A DNA stretch of 64,000 bases from Rossellomorea arthrocnemi. GTDB lineage: Bacteria; Bacillota; Bacilli; Bacillales; Bacillaceae_B. Positions 1 to 9,745 of this stretch are shown here, piece after piece. The stretch is taken from contig NZ_CAJGBF010000004.1 in assembly GCF_904424705.1 (NCBI RefSeq), positions 186,001-250,000 on the forward strand, given 5' to 3'. The notes under the pieces are model-generated. The model was not told the DNA's origin and searched no databases. It saw only the letters and a list, made by a program, of their open reading frames with translations. Within the stretch, counting starts at the first letter, position 1. Every line of letters starts with the position of its first letter. A program made the position numbers and the translations under genes.

Positions 1-1
1 C

Positions 2-2302
2 ATCCCGACAATGTTATTAGATATTGTACCGAGAGAATTAACAGACGAACATAAAGCAAAGGGACTGACAGAAGAAAGTAAGGCATTTCGTAATCAGTTT
101 AGTGAAAACGCTTTAAAAAAGCTCTTTAAACAGAAACCGGCACCATTAACGTCAAAGCAGAATGCTTCACTTATTACGGCAGGTAACTTCGAAGATGACC
201 TTCAACGCATCGAAGATTGTGACTGGGTGATTGAAGTAGTCGTCGAGAATTTAGAGATCAAGAAGAAAGTATTCGAGCAAGTGGAACGCTACCGTAAGCC
301 GGGAAGTATCATCAGCTCGAATACATCAGGTATTTCAATCGAGGCTATGTCAGAAGGAAGAAGCGATGACTTTCAGAAGAATTTCTTAGGCACACATTTC
401 TTCAATCCACCTCGATACTTAAAGCTTCTTGAAGTGATCCCGACGAAGAAGACGGATCAGGAAGTTGTAAGCTTTATGAAAACATTTGGTGAAGAAGTCC
501 TTGGTAAAGGTGTCGTCATGGCAAAGGATACGCCAAACTTCATTGCGAACCGAATTGGAACATACGGATTGCTGGTCACGGTACAAGAAATGCTGAAGGG
601 CGGCTATTCTGTTGGGGAAGTAGATTCCATAACGGGACCAATGATCGGGAGACCGAAAAGTGCTACCTTCCGCACCCTTGATGTGGTTGGGCTTGATACA
701 TTCGCCCATGTTGCGAAGAATGTGTACGACCAAGTGGACGGCGAAGAGAAAAAGGTATTCGAAGTACCGGACTTTATGCGAAAAATGCTTGAAAACGGTT
801 GGCTCGGGAGTAAGAGCGGACAGGGATTCTTCCTCAAGAAGGGAAAAGAAATTTTGGAGCTCAATCCTGAAACATTGGAATATCAGCCGCGGAAAAAGCT
901 GAAAACAGCTTCACTGGAAATGGCGAAAAACGAAAAAGGCTTAAAAAATAAATTAAAATCACTTGTCTATGCGAAGGATCAGGCAGGTACGCTCCTATGG
1001 AATATCGTTACACCGGTCTTAAACTATTCGGCTCAGCTCCATGGTGAGATTGCGGATGATATTGTCGGTATCGATCAAGCCATGAAATGGGGCTTTGGAT
1101 GGGAAATGGGTCCATTTGAAACGTGGGATGCCATCGGGGTTGAGAAGTCGGTTTCCCGGATGAAGGAAGAAGGCGTAAAGGTACCTGAATGGGTTGACAC
1201 TATGCTTGCTGAAGGCCACTCCACTTTCTATAAAGAAGAAGAGGGTGAGCGCTACTTCTATCACGGTGGAGACTATCAACTTGTCGAACGAAATCCAAAG
1301 GTGCTCGATTTAAAGGCTCTTAAGAAGCAAGGGAAGCTGATCAAAAAAAATTCCGGCGCAAGCTTGATCGATATCGGTGACGGAATCGCTCTTCTGGAAT
1401 TCCACTCTCCAAACAACGCAATTGGTATGGATATCACGCAAATGATCAATTTTGCCGTTGATGAAGTAGAGAAGAACTACAAAGGACTCGTCATCGGAAA
1501 CCACGGTAAGAACTTCTGTGTTGGAGCGAACCTGGCGATGATTCTAATGGAAGCACAGGATGATAACGTTTTTGAAATCGATATGGTCGTCAAACATTTC
1601 CAACAGGCGATGATGAAGATCAAATATTCTCAGAGACCAGTGGTGGCAGCACCATTCGGTATGACCTTAGGCGGTGGGAGCGAAGTCTGCTTACCGGCTG
1701 CCCACATTCAGGCATCCATGGAAACCTACATGGGCTTGGTCGAAGTCGGAGTAGGATTGATCCCTGGTGGAGGGGGAAATAAAGAGCTATATATGAAGCA
1801 CTTAGCCAACCTGCCAAACGGTGTGGAATTCGATCTTCAAAAAGTGGCCAATAAAGTATTCGAAACGATTGCTATGGCGAAGGTTTCCACATCTGGTGAT
1901 GAAGCAAGGGACAACAACTTCTTAAGTAAAGCAGATGGTGTAAGTGTCAACAATGATCATCTGCTGTATGACGCAAAGCAGGCAGCACTTAGCCTATTCG
2001 AAGGCGGCTACTCTGCTCCAATCCGAAAAAAGGTTCCCGTTGTTGGTGAGCCAGGATATGCGACTCTCCTTCTTGGAGCTCAATCCATGTTCCAATCAGG
2101 CTTTATATCAGAACATGATCTGATGATCGCGAAAAAGCTCGCTTACGTCATTGCAGGTGGAAAAGTACCATACGGAACCGAAGTAGACGAACAGTATCTG
2201 TTGGATCTTGAAAGAGAAGCATTTCTGAGCCTGGTTGCACAGCCGAAATCTCAGCAAAGAATGCAGCATATGCTTGTAAAAGGAAAACCATTACGCAACT
2301 AA
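2..2302 (+). CDS. fadN: 3-hydroxyacyl-CoA dehydrogenase/enoyl-CoA hydratase FadN (5' partial)
   Basis: This is most of the bifunctional enzyme that hydrates enoyl-CoA and oxidises 3-hydroxyacyl-CoA in beta-oxidation. The frame is open to the window edge, so the start and the NAD-binding GxGxxG loop lie outside; about 25 residues are missing against B. subtilis FadN. Numbering from the Met codon at base 11, a dehydrogenase domain shows SSNTSG (102-107) and GTHFFNPP (127-134, catalytic His129). A hydratase-type domain follows with [10 protein letters not shown] near 498 and GGGSE near 554. Dehydrogenase-first order is that of FadN, not FadB. It leads fadN-fadA-fadE, 37 bases before fadA. Confidence 0.95.
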   Translation: MPTMLLDIVPRELTDEHKAKGLTEESKAFRNQFSENALKKLFKQKPAPLTSKQNASLITAGNFEDDLQRIEDCDWVIEVVVENLEIKKKVFEQVERYRKPGSIISSNTSGISIEAMSEGRSDDFQKNFLGTHFFNPPRYLKLLEVIPTKKTDQEVVSFMKTFGEEVLGKGVVMAKDTPNFIANRIGTYGLLVTVQEMLKGGYSVGEVDSITGPMIGRPKSATFRTLDVVGLDTFAHVAKNVYDQVDGEEKKVFEVPDFMRKMLENGWLGSKSGQGFFLKKGKEILELNPETLEYQPRKKLKTASLEMAKNEKGLKNKLKSLVYAKDQAGTLLWNIVTPVLNYSAQLHGEIADDIVGIDQAMKWGFGWEMGPFETWDAIGVEKSVSRMKEEGVKVPEWVDTMLAEGHSTFYKEEEGERYFYHGGDYQLVERNPKVLDLKALKKQGKLIKKNSGASLIDIGDGIALLEFHSPNNAIGMDITQMINFAVDEVEKNYKGLVIGNHGKNFCVGANLAMILMEAQDDNVFEIDMVVKHFQQAMMKIKYSQRPVVAAPFGMTLGGGSEVCLPAAHIQASMETYMGLVEVGVGLIPGGGGNKELYMKHLANLPNGVEFDLQKVANKVFETIAMAKVSTSGDEARDNNFLSKADGVSVNNDHLLYDAKQAALSLFEGGYSAPIRKKVPVVGEPGYATLLLGAQSMFQSGFISEHDLMIAKKLAYVIAGGKVPYGTEVDEQYLLDLEREAFLSLVAQPKSQQRMQHMLVKGKPLRN

Positions 2303-2339
2303 TCAGCATTCGAATCATAAAAGAAAGCGGGGGAATACC

Positions 2340-3518
2340 ATGCGTGAAGCAGTCATTGTTGCTGGTGCAAGAACACCAGTCGGAAAGTCACGAAAAGGAT
2401 CATTGGCCCAAATGAGACCAGATGATCTTGGAGCACTTGTAGTAAAAGAAACCCTCAAGCGTGCAGGGAATTATGAAGGCAACATCGATGATTTGATAAT
2501 CGGATGTGCGATGCCGGAAGCAGAACAGGGATTGAATATGGCACGAAATATCGGAGGACTTGCAGGTCTGCCTGATTCGGTACCGGCGATCACAATCAAC
2601 AGATACTGTTCATCAGGGTTACAATCCATAGCCTACGCAGCAGAGAAAATCATGCTCGGTCACTCTGATACAGCGATTGCAGGTGGAGCCGAGTCCATGA
2701 GCCTCGTCCCAATGATGGGTCACGTAGTGAGACCGAATGCGAAGCTGGCAGAAAGCGCACCTCAATATTACATGAGCATGGGTCATACCGCTGAGCAGGT
2801 TGCAAGTAAGTTCGGCGTATCTCGTGAAGACCAGGATGCCTTTGCCGTTAGAAGTCATCAAAAAGCAGCCAAGGCTATCACAGAAGGGAAATTCGACGAT
2901 GAAATCGTACCTGTTAATGTACTTCATCGTTCAGTGAACGGTGAAAATAAATTCGTTGAAAAATCCTTCCAATTTTCAAAAGATGAAGGTGTCCGTGCTG
3001 AAACCAGTTCTGATGTTCTGGCAAAATTGCGTCCGGCTTTCAATGTGAAAGGCTCAGTAACGGCAGGGAACTCATCTCAAACGAGTGACGGGGCAGCTGC
3101 TGTCATGGTAATGGATCGTGAAAAGGCAGGGTCATTAGGACTTCAGCCGATGGCAAAATTCAGAAGCTTCGCAGTAGCCGGAGTTCCGCCGGAAATCATG
3201 GGGATTGGCCCGGTAGAAGCGATTCCACGGGCATTAAAAATGGCAGGGCTCGAGCTTTCGGATATCGGTTTGTTTGAACTGAACGAAGCCTTTGCCTCCC
3301 AATCCATCCAGGTTATCCGTCAGCTTGGATTGAACGAAGAAAAAGTAAATGTGAACGGAGGAGCCATCGCTCTCGGTCATCCACTTGGCTGTACCGGCGC
3401 GAAGCTTACCCTTTCACTTGTACATGAGATGAAGCGGAGAAACCAGCAATTCGGAATCGTCACGATGTGCATAGGCGGCGGAATGGGTGCAGCCGGCGTA
3501 TTTGAATTAATCGGTTAA
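2340..3518 (+). CDS. fadA: acetyl-CoA C-acyltransferase (3-ketoacyl-CoA thiolase) FadA
   Basis: Thiolase that cleaves 3-ketoacyl-CoA to acetyl-CoA and a shortened acyl-CoA, the last step of the beta-oxidation cycle; cytosolic. The 392-residue length is normal. The nucleophile lies in NRYCSSG (Cys90), and the C-terminal half carries [11 protein letters not shown] (active His) and MCIGGGMG (second active Cys). The ATG follows a G-rich ribosome site (gcggggg). It sits between fadN and fadE in one apparent operon, so the three products supply dehydrogenase, hydratase/dehydrogenase and thiolase activities. Confidence 0.96.
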   Translation: MREAVIVAGARTPVGKSRKGSLAQMRPDDLGALVVKETLKRAGNYEGNIDDLIIGCAMPEAEQGLNMARNIGGLAGLPDSVPAITINRYCSSGLQSIAYAAEKIMLGHSDTAIAGGAESMSLVPMMGHVVRPNAKLAESAPQYYMSMGHTAEQVASKFGVSREDQDAFAVRSHQKAAKAITEGKFDDEIVPVNVLHRSVNGENKFVEKSFQFSKDEGVRAETSSDVLAKLRPAFNVKGSVTAGNSSQTSDGAAAVMVMDREKAGSLGLQPMAKFRSFAVAGVPPEIMGIGPVEAIPRALKMAGLELSDIGLFELNEAFASQSIQVIRQLGLNEEKVNVNGGAIALGHPLGCTGAKLTLSLVHEMKRRNQQFGIVTMCIGGGMGAAGVFELIG

Positions 3519-3578
3519 TAGAGGAGGGCCGGAAAAGGCGTCCCAACTCTTTCAAAATCAAATATAGGGGGATTCGAA

Positions 3579-5363
3579 ATGGCGAATCAAATAGAAAAGC
3601 TAATCAAGGGTGGAAGTTTTTTAATTGAAGATGTAAGCTTTGAGCAAGTTTTCACACCGGAGGATTATTCAGATGAGCAAAAAATGATTGCAAAAACGAC
3701 GGAAGATTATGTCCTGAATGAAGTCGTACCCGTCATCGAAAATTTAGAAAATCATGAGTTCGAACATTCTGTACGCCTTTTAAAAGAAGCTGGAGAGCTT
3801 GGTCTTCTTGGAGCGGATGTACCTGAGGAGTACGGTGGATTAGGGTTGGATAAAGTAAGTTCGGCTTTGATTGCTGAAAAGATGTCCCGAGCCGGCGGCT
3901 TTTCCATCTCTCACGGGGCACATGTTGGTATCGGGTCACTTCCAATCGTTTTGTTCGGTAACGAAGAACAAAAGCAAAAGTACCTTCCTCCACTGTCAAC
4001 TGGTGAAAAATTAGCGGCATATGCGTTAACGGAGCCGGGTTCGGGGTCAGATGCACTTGGCGCGAAAACGACCGCTAAATTGAATGCAGAAGGGACCCAT
4101 TACATTTTAAACGGGGAAAAACAATGGATCACCAACTCTGCATTTGCTGATGTGTTCGTCGTGTATGCGAAGATTGACGGGGAGCATTTCTCAGCATTCA
4201 TCGTGGAAAAAGATTTCCCTGGCGTTTCAACTGGTCCTGAAGAAAAGAAAATGGGAATCAAGAGCTCATCCACTCGTACATTAATCCTGGAAGATGCTGA
4301 AATCCCAGTACAAAACCTCCTCGGGGATGCAGGTAAAGGTCATATCATTGCTTTCAACATTTTAAACATCGGACGTTACAAATTAGGGGTAGGAGCTGTA
4401 GGAGCTAGTAAGCGAGCTCTTGAAGTAACAGTTCAATATACCAATCAGCGTCAACAGTTCAAAACACCGATCTCAAGCTTCAACTTAACAAAGGAAAAGC
4501 TTGCAACCATGGCGTCTAAATTATACGCAGCGGAATCTTCCGTTTACCGGACTGTCGGATTGTTCGAAGATCGCATGAGCAAGCTGACGGATGAAGAAGT
4601 AAAGAATGGGACAGAGGTTGCAAAATCAATCGCGGAATACGCCATCGAGTGCTCCTTAAACAAATTCTTCGCGACAGAAGTATTGGATTACGTAGTCGAT
4701 GAAGGCGTTCAGCTTCATGGGGGATACGGATTCATGCAGGAATACGAAATCGAAAGAATGTATCGTGACTCGCGTATCAACCGTATCTTTGAAGGAACGA
4801 ATGAGATCAACCGTCTTCTTGTTCCTGGAACATACCTTCGTAAAGCGATGAAGGGTGAATTACCACTCCTTCAAAAAGCACAGGCTCTGCAAGAAGAATT
4901 AATGATGCTTATGCCTGAAGAAGTAGGCGATGAGCCACTGGCACAAGAAAAATACCTTGTGAAAAATGCGAAGAAAATCGGCTTGATGCTGGCTGGATTG
5001 GCAGCACAGAAATATGGTAAAGCCCTTGAAAAGGAGCAGGAAATCCTTGTGAACATTGCGGATATCGTTTCTCAAGCTTACGCAATGGAATCAGTTGTTC
5101 TTAGAACGGAGAAAGCCATTGAAAAAGGTGGGGTAGAGAAAGCGAAGCAGAAGCTCCTTTACACACAAATCTTCTGTCAAGAAGCTTTTAACGAAATCGA
5201 ACAACATGCGAAAGAAACCCTTGTCGCAACCGAAGCGGGCGACACACTGCGCATGATGCTGTCTGCACTTCGTAAGTTCACGCGCCATACACCGACCAAC
5301 GTGATCGCAGTGAAGCGCGAGGCATCTGAAAAGTTAATTGACGCAGAAAAATATGCACTGTAA
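3579..5363 (+). CDS. fadE: acyl-CoA dehydrogenase FadE
   Basis: FAD enzyme that introduces the first double bond into acyl-CoA in beta-oxidation. At 594 residues it has the long VLCAD-like architecture: an acyl-CoA dehydrogenase core of about 400 residues plus a C-terminal helical extension. Visible motifs are [12 protein letters not shown] (FAD/substrate region), [19 protein letters not shown], and [10 protein letters not shown] with Glu405 in the position of the catalytic base. It is the third gene of the operon, 60 bases after fadA, and is followed directly by a strong terminator. Electron acceptor genes (etf) are not in this window. Confidence 0.95.
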   Translation: MANQIEKLIKGGSFLIEDVSFEQVFTPEDYSDEQKMIAKTTEDYVLNEVVPVIENLENHEFEHSVRLLKEAGELGLLGADVPEEYGGLGLDKVSSALIAEKMSRAGGFSISHGAHVGIGSLPIVLFGNEEQKQKYLPPLSTGEKLAAYALTEPGSGSDALGAKTTAKLNAEGTHYILNGEKQWITNSAFADVFVVYAKIDGEHFSAFIVEKDFPGVSTGPEEKKMGIKSSSTRTLILEDAEIPVQNLLGDAGKGHIIAFNILNIGRYKLGVGAVGASKRALEVTVQYTNQRQQFKTPISSFNLTKEKLATMASKLYAAESSVYRTVGLFEDRMSKLTDEEVKNGTEVAKSIAEYAIECSLNKFFATEVLDYVVDEGVQLHGGYGFMQEYEIERMYRDSRINRIFEGTNEINRLLVPGTYLRKAMKGELPLLQKAQALQEELMMLMPEEVGDEPLAQEKYLVKNAKKIGLMLAGLAAQKYGKALEKEQEILVNIADIVSQAYAMESVVLRTEKAIEKGGVEKAKQKLLYTQIFCQEAFNEIEQHAKETLVATEAGDTLRMMLSALRKFTRHTPTNVIAVKREASEKLIDAEKYAL

Positions 5364-5370
5364 GTAAGCT

Positions 5371-5411
5371 GGGGACGGACCTCCGAAATGGAGGTCCGTC
5401 CCTTTCTTTTT
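5371..5411 (+). terminator. intrinsic terminator of fadNAE
   Basis: A stem of about 12 base pairs (ggacggacctcc with ggaggtccgtcc) and a 5-base loop is followed by a T-rich run. A nearly identical stem sequence recurs at 57143-57183. Confidence 0.9.
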
Positions 5412-5420
5412 GTTCTGCAC

Positions 5421-5480
5421 TTGACATACAGTACATAATTCATTACTGTATGTTTAAAAAATTAAACGTTTAATCGTTTA
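5421..5480 (+). promoter_or_regulatory. promoter embedded in a perfect dyad operator, upstream of the SDR-arsR unit
   Basis: TTGACA (5421-5426) and TACTGT (5444-5449), 17 bases apart, form a sigma-A-type promoter. A perfect 10-base inverted repeat, acatacagta (5424-5433) and tactgtatgt (5444-5453), covers both promoter hexamers. A second AT-rich dyad (taaacg 5463-5468, cgttta 5475-5480) follows. The placement predicts repression by a dimeric regulator; the ArsR-type protein encoded two genes on is the obvious candidate, which is inference. Confidence 0.7.
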
Positions 5481-5507
5481 AACATTAAAGTAAGGTGGTT
5501 ACCATAG

Positions 5508-6287
5508 ATGAATAAAACGGTATTGATAACAGGAGCTTCAAGCGGAATTGGATTAAACTTCAGTCATAAATTTGCAGGGTCTGGTCATGATGTGATCCTT
5601 GTAGCCCGCAGTGAGGGAAAGCTAATGAATCTGTCCCGAGAAATCGAGAGTAAATACGGTGTGAAAGCCCACGTCTTAACTTCTGATCTTTCCAATCCAG
5701 AAGCACCAAAGAAGCTATATGAAGAAGTGAAAGCAAAAGGAATAAACGTAGACATACTTATCAATAATGCTGGATTTGGATTGTTTGGAGAGTTTGAAGA
5801 AACAGAGATGTCAAAAGAACTCGACATGATTCAAGTTAATATCACCGCTCTTACAGAATTGAGTAAGTATTTGGGGAAAGAAATGGTGATGAGAAAGAGT
5901 GGACAAATAGTAAACGTTGCATCAACTGCAGCCTTTCAGCCAGGACCTTTAATGGCGGTCTATTATGCAACGAAAGCATATGTATTGTCTTTATCAGAAG
6001 CTCTAGCCAATGAGTGGGCACCACATGGGGTGAAAGTGTCCGCTCTGTGTCCAGGAGCCACCAAAACAGGTTTCAGTGATGCAGCCGAACTTCAGTCCTC
6101 CAAACTGTTCCAATCAGGCGTGATGAGTGTCGAAGACGTTGTGGAAGAAGGTTTTAAACAGATGATGACCAATACGAAGACGGTTATCGTGCCGGGCATG
6201 AAAAACCGGATCCTCACTCAGTCGATTCGATTCATGCCGCGTAAAATGGTCACGAGTATTGTTCGCAAGGTACAAGAACGGGTATAA
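5508..6287 (+). CDS. short-chain dehydrogenase/reductase (SDR)
   Basis: Classical SDR oxidoreductase of 259 residues; substrate not recognisable. The NAD(P)-binding glycine motif GASSGIG starts at residue 9, the NNAG motif lies near residue 87, and the catalytic YxxxK is Tyr152-Lys156, preceded by Ser in VNVAST. It starts at an ATG behind aaggtgg. The gene is headed by a promoter covered by a dyad and is followed after 32 bases by an ArsR-type regulator, so the pair looks like a self-controlled unit. It has no equivalent in the otherwise conserved fadE-yusI neighbourhood, suggesting a lineage-specific insertion. Confidence 0.85.
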   Translation: MNKTVLITGASSGIGLNFSHKFAGSGHDVILVARSEGKLMNLSREIESKYGVKAHVLTSDLSNPEAPKKLYEEVKAKGINVDILINNAGFGLFGEFEETEMSKELDMIQVNITALTELSKYLGKEMVMRKSGQIVNVASTAAFQPGPLMAVYYATKAYVLSLSEALANEWAPHGVKVSALCPGATKTGFSDAAELQSSKLFQSGVMSVEDVVEEGFKQMMTNTKTVIVPGMKNRILTQSIRFMPRKMVTSIVRKVQERV

Positions 6288-6319
6288 TCAATAGTGAATG
6301 AGTTTGAAGGGAGAACACT

Positions 6320-6622
6320 ATGGGTCAAAAAGCAATCGATACATTTCGTGCTTGTATACCATTGTTTCAAGCGCTGAGTGATCCTTATCGTCAAGATATC
6401 ATTTTACTTCTTGCCGAACAAGAACCTCTTACAGTCAATCAGATAACTGAAAATCTGACGCTATCCCGGCCTGCTGTTTCGCATCACTTAAAAATCCTGC
6501 GGGATCAGCAATTAGTATCCATGGAACAAAAGGGAACGCAGCGTTTCTATTCTCTTGAATTGGACAATGCAACCGTCCTTCTTAAAGAGTTGGTTGAAAC
6601 GGTAGAAAATCAGTGTGGGTAA
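6320..6622 (+). CDS. ArsR/SmtB-type winged-helix repressor
   Basis: A 100-residue regulator with the compact ArsR fold: the helix-turn-helix runs through LTVNQITENLTLSRPAVSHH (about 37-56), followed by LKILRDQQLV and a beta-hairpin wing with GTQRFYSL. Only one Cys, at residue 12, precedes the HTH and there is no CxC metal motif, so metal sensing is not indicated. It follows the SDR gene by 32 bases and probably controls the dyad-covered promoter at 5421-5453. A small hairpin at about 6688-6705 could end the transcript. Confidence 0.8.
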   Translation: MGQKAIDTFRACIPLFQALSDPYRQDIILLLAEQEPLTVNQITENLTLSRPAVSHHLKILRDQQLVSMEQKGTQRFYSLELDNATVLLKELVETVENQCG

Positions 6623-6734
6623 TGTTCCCGAAAAGAAGGATACTAACGGATATTGTCGAATGTAAGAAATAGATTCGTTAGCCTGTGCGGGGATCCTTCC
6701 CCGTCTTTAATTGAAATGGAAAGGTGGTGGAATG

Positions 6735-7091
6735 ATGTCATTGACTTTTTATTCTTATCCCAAATGCGGTACATGCCGCAAAGCAAAGAAGTGGCTAGAT
6801 GACCAGGGAATAGCTTTGAATGAAATACATATTGTAGAAAACCCGCCGTCAAAAGAAGAACTTAAGAGCCTTCATGAAAAGAGCGGATATCCTCTTAAGA
6901 AGTTTTTCAATACAAGTGGAAAAAAATATCGTGAACTTGGCTTGAAAGATAAGGTGAATTCTGCATCCGATGATGAATTACTGGAAATCCTTTCTTCGGA
7001 CGGAATGTTGATCAAACGTCCGATTACAACGGATGGAAACCAGGTTACAGTAGGATTTAAAGAAGAAACATTTGAAGATACCTGGAAGTAA
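6735..7091 (+). CDS. yusI: ArsC/Spx-family thiol protein YusI
   Basis: Small thioredoxin-fold protein of the arsenate reductase/Spx superfamily, closely resembling B. subtilis YusI. The N-terminal strand ends in the CGTC motif (YPKCGTCRKAKKWL), and the tail contains SSDGMLIKRPI, where the conserved Arg-Pro pair of the family lies. The ATG at 6735 was chosen because it aligns with YusI and is well spaced from aaaggtggtgg; the adjacent ATG at 6732 is also possible. Whether it reduces arsenate is unknown; B. subtilis has a separate dedicated ArsC. It precedes gcvH as in B. subtilis. Confidence 0.88.
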   Translation: MSLTFYSYPKCGTCRKAKKWLDDQGIALNEIHIVENPPSKEELKSLHEKSGYPLKKFFNTSGKKYRELGLKDKVNSASDDELLEILSSDGMLIKRPITTDGNQVTVGFKEETFEDTWK

Positions 7092-7220
7092 TCAGGGGCC
7101 CTGAAATTCCCAAATCATGGGCAATGAAAAAGTTTCATGATTCATACTTAGTTTTCTTGCTTTTTCATTGAAAAGTGTGTCAATATTAGGTTGTATAACT
7201 AGCATTTGGAGGGATAGAGA

Positions 7221-7604
7221 ATGAGTACACCGAAAGAACTTCGTTATTCAGAAGAACACGAGTGGGTCAAAGTTGAAGGGGAAAATGTACGCGTGGGAAT
7301 CACATCATTTGCACAATCAGAACTGGGCGATATCGTATTCGTCGAGTTACCTGAGGTTGGCGATGAAATCAAAGCAAATGAACCATTCGGCAGTGTTGAA
7401 TCGGTTAAGACCGTTTCTGAGCTGTATGCCCCTGTTTCAGGTAAGGTAGTAGAAGTGAATGAAGAGCTGTCCGACAGCCCTGAGTTCGTGAACGAATCAC
7501 CTTATGAAAAGGCATGGATGGTCGTTGTGGAACCTTCAGATGCTGGAGAAGTAGACAAGCTGATGACCGCTGAACAATATGACGAAATGATTAATGAAGG
7601 ATAA
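7221..7604 (+). CDS. gcvH: glycine cleavage system H protein GcvH
   Basis: Lipoyl-carrier protein that shuttles the aminomethyl group between P, T and L proteins of glycine cleavage; in Bacillus it is also the obligate first acceptor in lipoate assembly. The 127 residues are full length. The lipoylated Lys63 lies in [11 protein letters not shown], inside the biotinyl/lipoyl fold. An ATG follows tttggaggg. It stands as its own unit ended by a terminator. The lipoyl synthase encoded at 30.3 kb acts on the octanoyl form of this protein. Confidence 0.97.
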   Translation: MSTPKELRYSEEHEWVKVEGENVRVGITSFAQSELGDIVFVELPEVGDEIKANEPFGSVESVKTVSELYAPVSGKVVEVNEELSDSPEFVNESPYEKAWMVVVEPSDAGEVDKLMTAEQYDEMINEG

Positions 7605-7614
7605 TATCTGCCAG

Positions 7615-7647
7615 AACACCTTGAGGATTTCTCAAGGTGTTTTTTTA
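7615..7647 (+). terminator. terminator of gcvH
   Basis: Stem aacaccttgag/tcaaggtgtt with a short loop and a run of seven T. Confidence 0.9.
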
Positions 7648-7696
7648 TCGATTTGGGCATCATATGAGTATGCGAGATGAGAAAGGGTGAAGACAA

Positions 7697-7933
7697 ATGG
7701 TGCTTGAACCGAAGAAATTAGATGTGACAGGCAGAGTGACGGGTAAACTGAAAAATGGTGAAGTTGAATTATTCCTGGATAACCAGCCCATCGGCAAAAC
7801 GGCTTTACCTCTTGATGGACTAACAATGGAACCAAACTTTGAAGCAAAAGAAAATAAAATTTACCAGAGCTATACTTCTACTGAAGGACATGATGCAAGA
7901 TACACGGATTGTGATGAGGGTGGTTGGTGTTAA
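7697..7933 (+). CDS. yusG: YusG family protein (DUF2553)
   Basis: A 78-residue protein of unknown function whose sequence (EPKKLDVTGRVTGKL at the start, YTDCDEGGWC at the end) and place between gcvH and the Toprim gene match B. subtilis YusG. It is predicted beta-rich and soluble with no signal peptide. Two Cys in the last eight residues are notable. The ATG is preceded by gaaagggtga. No function can be inferred beyond conservation of the neighbourhood. Confidence 0.85.
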   Translation: MVLEPKKLDVTGRVTGKLKNGEVELFLDNQPIGKTALPLDGLTMEPNFEAKENKIYQSYTSTEGHDARYTDCDEGGWC

Positions 7934-8111
7934 AAAGTGTTTCGTGGTGCCAGATTCCGCAAAGGATCTGGCACCATTTCTATAAGCAGTTAGGCAAACC
8001 ACTTGCACTATATTTTGTAAACATGAGAAAATATAAGCAGAAAGTGGACATCATCTCTTGTTATCTGAATATACTATCCTAATCTTATTTCTGAAAGATA
8101 AGGTGATGATC

Positions 8112-8471
8112 ATGATGGAACTTGACGAGAAGGTAATCATTGTTGAAGGAACAACCGACAAGCGGAAAGTAAAAGACATTATTAAAGAACCGATTGAAAT
8201 AATTTGCACGAATGGAACGATCAGCATCACGAAGATGGACGAACTCATCGACGAGCTGTTTGAAAGGGATGTTTACATCCTTGTTGATGCTGATGATGCA
8301 GGGGAGAAATTACGTAAACAGTTTAAACGGGAATTCCCCGAAGCCGAACACCTATACATTGATAGGATGTATAAGGAAGTGGCCGCTGCGCCGGGGTATC
8401 ATCTGGCATCCGTTCTTATCGGTGCAAATATCGATGTGCATAAAGAATATCTTGGAAAAAGGATGATTTAG
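8112..8471 (+). CDS. yusF: Toprim-domain protein YusF
   Basis: A free-standing Toprim domain of the kind in primases, topoisomerases and small M5-type ribonucleases. Motif 1 is IIVEGTTDK with the conserved Glu, and motif 2 is ILVDADDAGEKLR, the DxD metal site. The start at ATG 8112 is six bases after aaggtg; the Met codons at 8106 and 8115 are alternatives. It corresponds to B. subtilis YusF. A nuclease role in RNA or DNA processing is the likely class, but the substrate is unknown. It is followed within three bases by the thioredoxin-like gene. Confidence 0.85.
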   Translation: MMELDEKVIIVEGTTDKRKVKDIIKEPIEIICTNGTISITKMDELIDELFERDVYILVDADDAGEKLRKQFKREFPEAEHLYIDRMYKEVAAAPGYHLASVLIGANIDVHKEYLGKRMI

Positions 8472-8473
8472 AT

Positions 8474-8791
8474 TTGATGGAGGTAAGCAGTACCGAGGCA
8501 TTGCACCAATGTATTACAGACCATACGTTAGAAGCCGTTTACCTATATACACCAATGTGTGGTACCTGTCAGGTAGCGGGTAAAATGATAGACGTAGTGG
8601 AGAAACTGCCCCAGTCGTTTCATTTTGCGAAAGCTAACTTGAATTACCTGCCCCAATTCGCGGAAGAGCTATCTATTGAGAGTGTCCCCTGCCTCCTTTT
8701 GTTTAAGGACGGAGAGGAAATGGAGAGGATTTATGCCTTTCAATCCGTGCCATACCTATATGAGACATTAAACAAAATCTCAATAAGTTAG
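8474..8791 (+). CDS. yusE: thioredoxin-like protein YusE
   Basis: A 105-residue thioredoxin-fold protein with the redox pair in MCGTCQ (Cys29, Cys32) and a cis-Pro-type loop ESVPCLLLF. The CGTC active site differs from the CGPC of true thioredoxin. A TTG start at 8474 is used here because the aagga ribosome site is about ten bases upstream; the ATG three bases later is the alternative. It is tightly spaced after yusF and is ended by a terminator. A cytosolic disulfide reductase role is likely, partner unknown. Confidence 0.85.
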   Translation: MMEVSSTEALHQCITDHTLEAVYLYTPMCGTCQVAGKMIDVVEKLPQSFHFAKANLNYLPQFAEELSIESVPCLLLFKDGEEMERIYAFQSVPYLYETLNKISIS

Positions 8792-8798
8792 ATGGAAA

Positions 8799-8823
8799 AG
8801 AGGCCTGAGAAGGTCTTTTTTTA
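8799..8823 (+). terminator. terminator of yusFE
   Basis: Short six-pair stem (aggcct/aggtct, one G-U pair), GAGA loop and a T run. Confidence 0.75.
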
Positions 8824-9029
8824 ATGGAATTTAATTTTCTTTCTACAAACGCGGACATATTTCTCGGGAAATGTTGCGAATCCCATCATTTTTTGACTGG
8901 TCATCATCCAAATTCTTACTGTTCGACAAAATCGATCTCTCCCTTCAAAACATGTCGAGAATGTATAAGAGGGAAAAATACCTGAAAGTGGAATTAATTA
9001 TATATAGAAGTATCATTGGGAGGGTATTC

Positions 9030-9380
9030 ATGCGAATATATTTAGAGGAATTAGTAGATCAGTGTCACTCCAGGTATCACTTACGACTCTTGTTTCCGGA
9101 CAGCCCATTCATTCTTCATTTTCATTGTGGAAATGATATTTATGGAATATCCATTTCCAGCAGTGGTTGTGTTGTGCTGGATGATGTGTTTGGAGAATCC
9201 CATTTTGTCATTGAAGGAGAAAAGGTGGGGATGGTTGATTTGCTTACAGGGGAAGAGCGATTGTCCCAACTGATTGAAAGCGGTACCCTGGAGGTAAGGG
9301 GAGGATATCGCCCACTATTATTTGTAGAATCCGTTCTTTGGCTTACAAGATCAAGGGCAAAAGAAACAGTACAAGTATGA
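9030..9380 (+). CDS. yusD: YusD-like protein, possible SCP2-type domain
   Basis: A 116-residue soluble protein at the position of B. subtilis yusD, just upstream of the methionine transporter. ATG 9030 is chosen because ttgggaggg lies six bases before it; the frame stays open upstream to 8871, but that extension has no ribosome site. The C-terminal pattern (LLTGEERLSQLIESGTLEV, then a helix with WLTRSR) resembles SCP2 sterol-carrier-like domains; this is a weak family inference. Function unknown. Confidence 0.7.
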   Translation: MRIYLEELVDQCHSRYHLRLLFPDSPFILHFHCGNDIYGISISSSGCVVLDDVFGESHFVIEGEKVGMVDLLTGEERLSQLIESGTLEVRGGYRPLLFVESVLWLTRSRAKETVQV

Positions 9381-9396
9381 AAAAATAAAAAAGAAT

Positions 9397-9426
9397 TGAC
9401 ATATTTCTATAACCGATGATAGAATC
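9397..9426 (+). promoter_or_regulatory. promoter of the metNPQ leader
   Basis: TTGACA (9397-9402), 18-base spacer, TAGAAT (9421-9426). Transcription would start near 9433, about 55 bases before the SAM riboswitch. Confidence 0.75.
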
Positions 9427-9488
9427 TCTCTTGTAGCAAATTTTCAGAGTCTTTAACAATTCAAAAAAATTAAATAATCGATACTTTA

Positions 9489-9600
9489 CTCTTATTTAGA
9501 GAGGTGGAGGGACGTGCCCTATGAAGCCCGGCAACCATCAATGAAAATTGAAATGGTGCCAATTCACTCAAAGCATTTGCTTTGAAAGATGAGAGAAAGG
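9489..9600 (+). ncRNA. SAM-I (S-box) riboswitch aptamer
   Basis: The conserved S-box core is present in order: agaggtggagggac, gaagcccggcaacc, atggtgccaattc, then gatgagagaaagg. P1 pairs ctcttat near 9490 with gatgagag near 9589. Downstream is a terminator hairpin, so S-adenosylmethionine binding is expected to stop transcription before metN. Confidence 0.97.
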
Positions 9601-9617
9601 ATAGTCCTATATATGAT

Positions 9618-9655
9618 TATGCCTTTCTGCTTATCGCAGGAAGGCATTTTTTATT
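9618..9655 (+). terminator. riboswitch-controlled terminator before metN
   Basis: Stem atgccttyct/aggaaggcat with loop, then a T-rich tract. It is the expression platform of the SAM riboswitch, formed when the ligand stabilises P1. Confidence 0.9.
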
Positions 9656-9745
9656 TTATGTGAAATGGATTCTGAATTGCCAGGTATGTGTAAACATAAC
9701 CCTGATTAAAAAGGTCGTTTTACTCAGAAAGAAGGTGGAGACAAC

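Noticed and set aside
6711..6734. TTG start for yusI at 6711
   Set aside because: The ribosome site lies downstream of it and the family begins at the later ATG.
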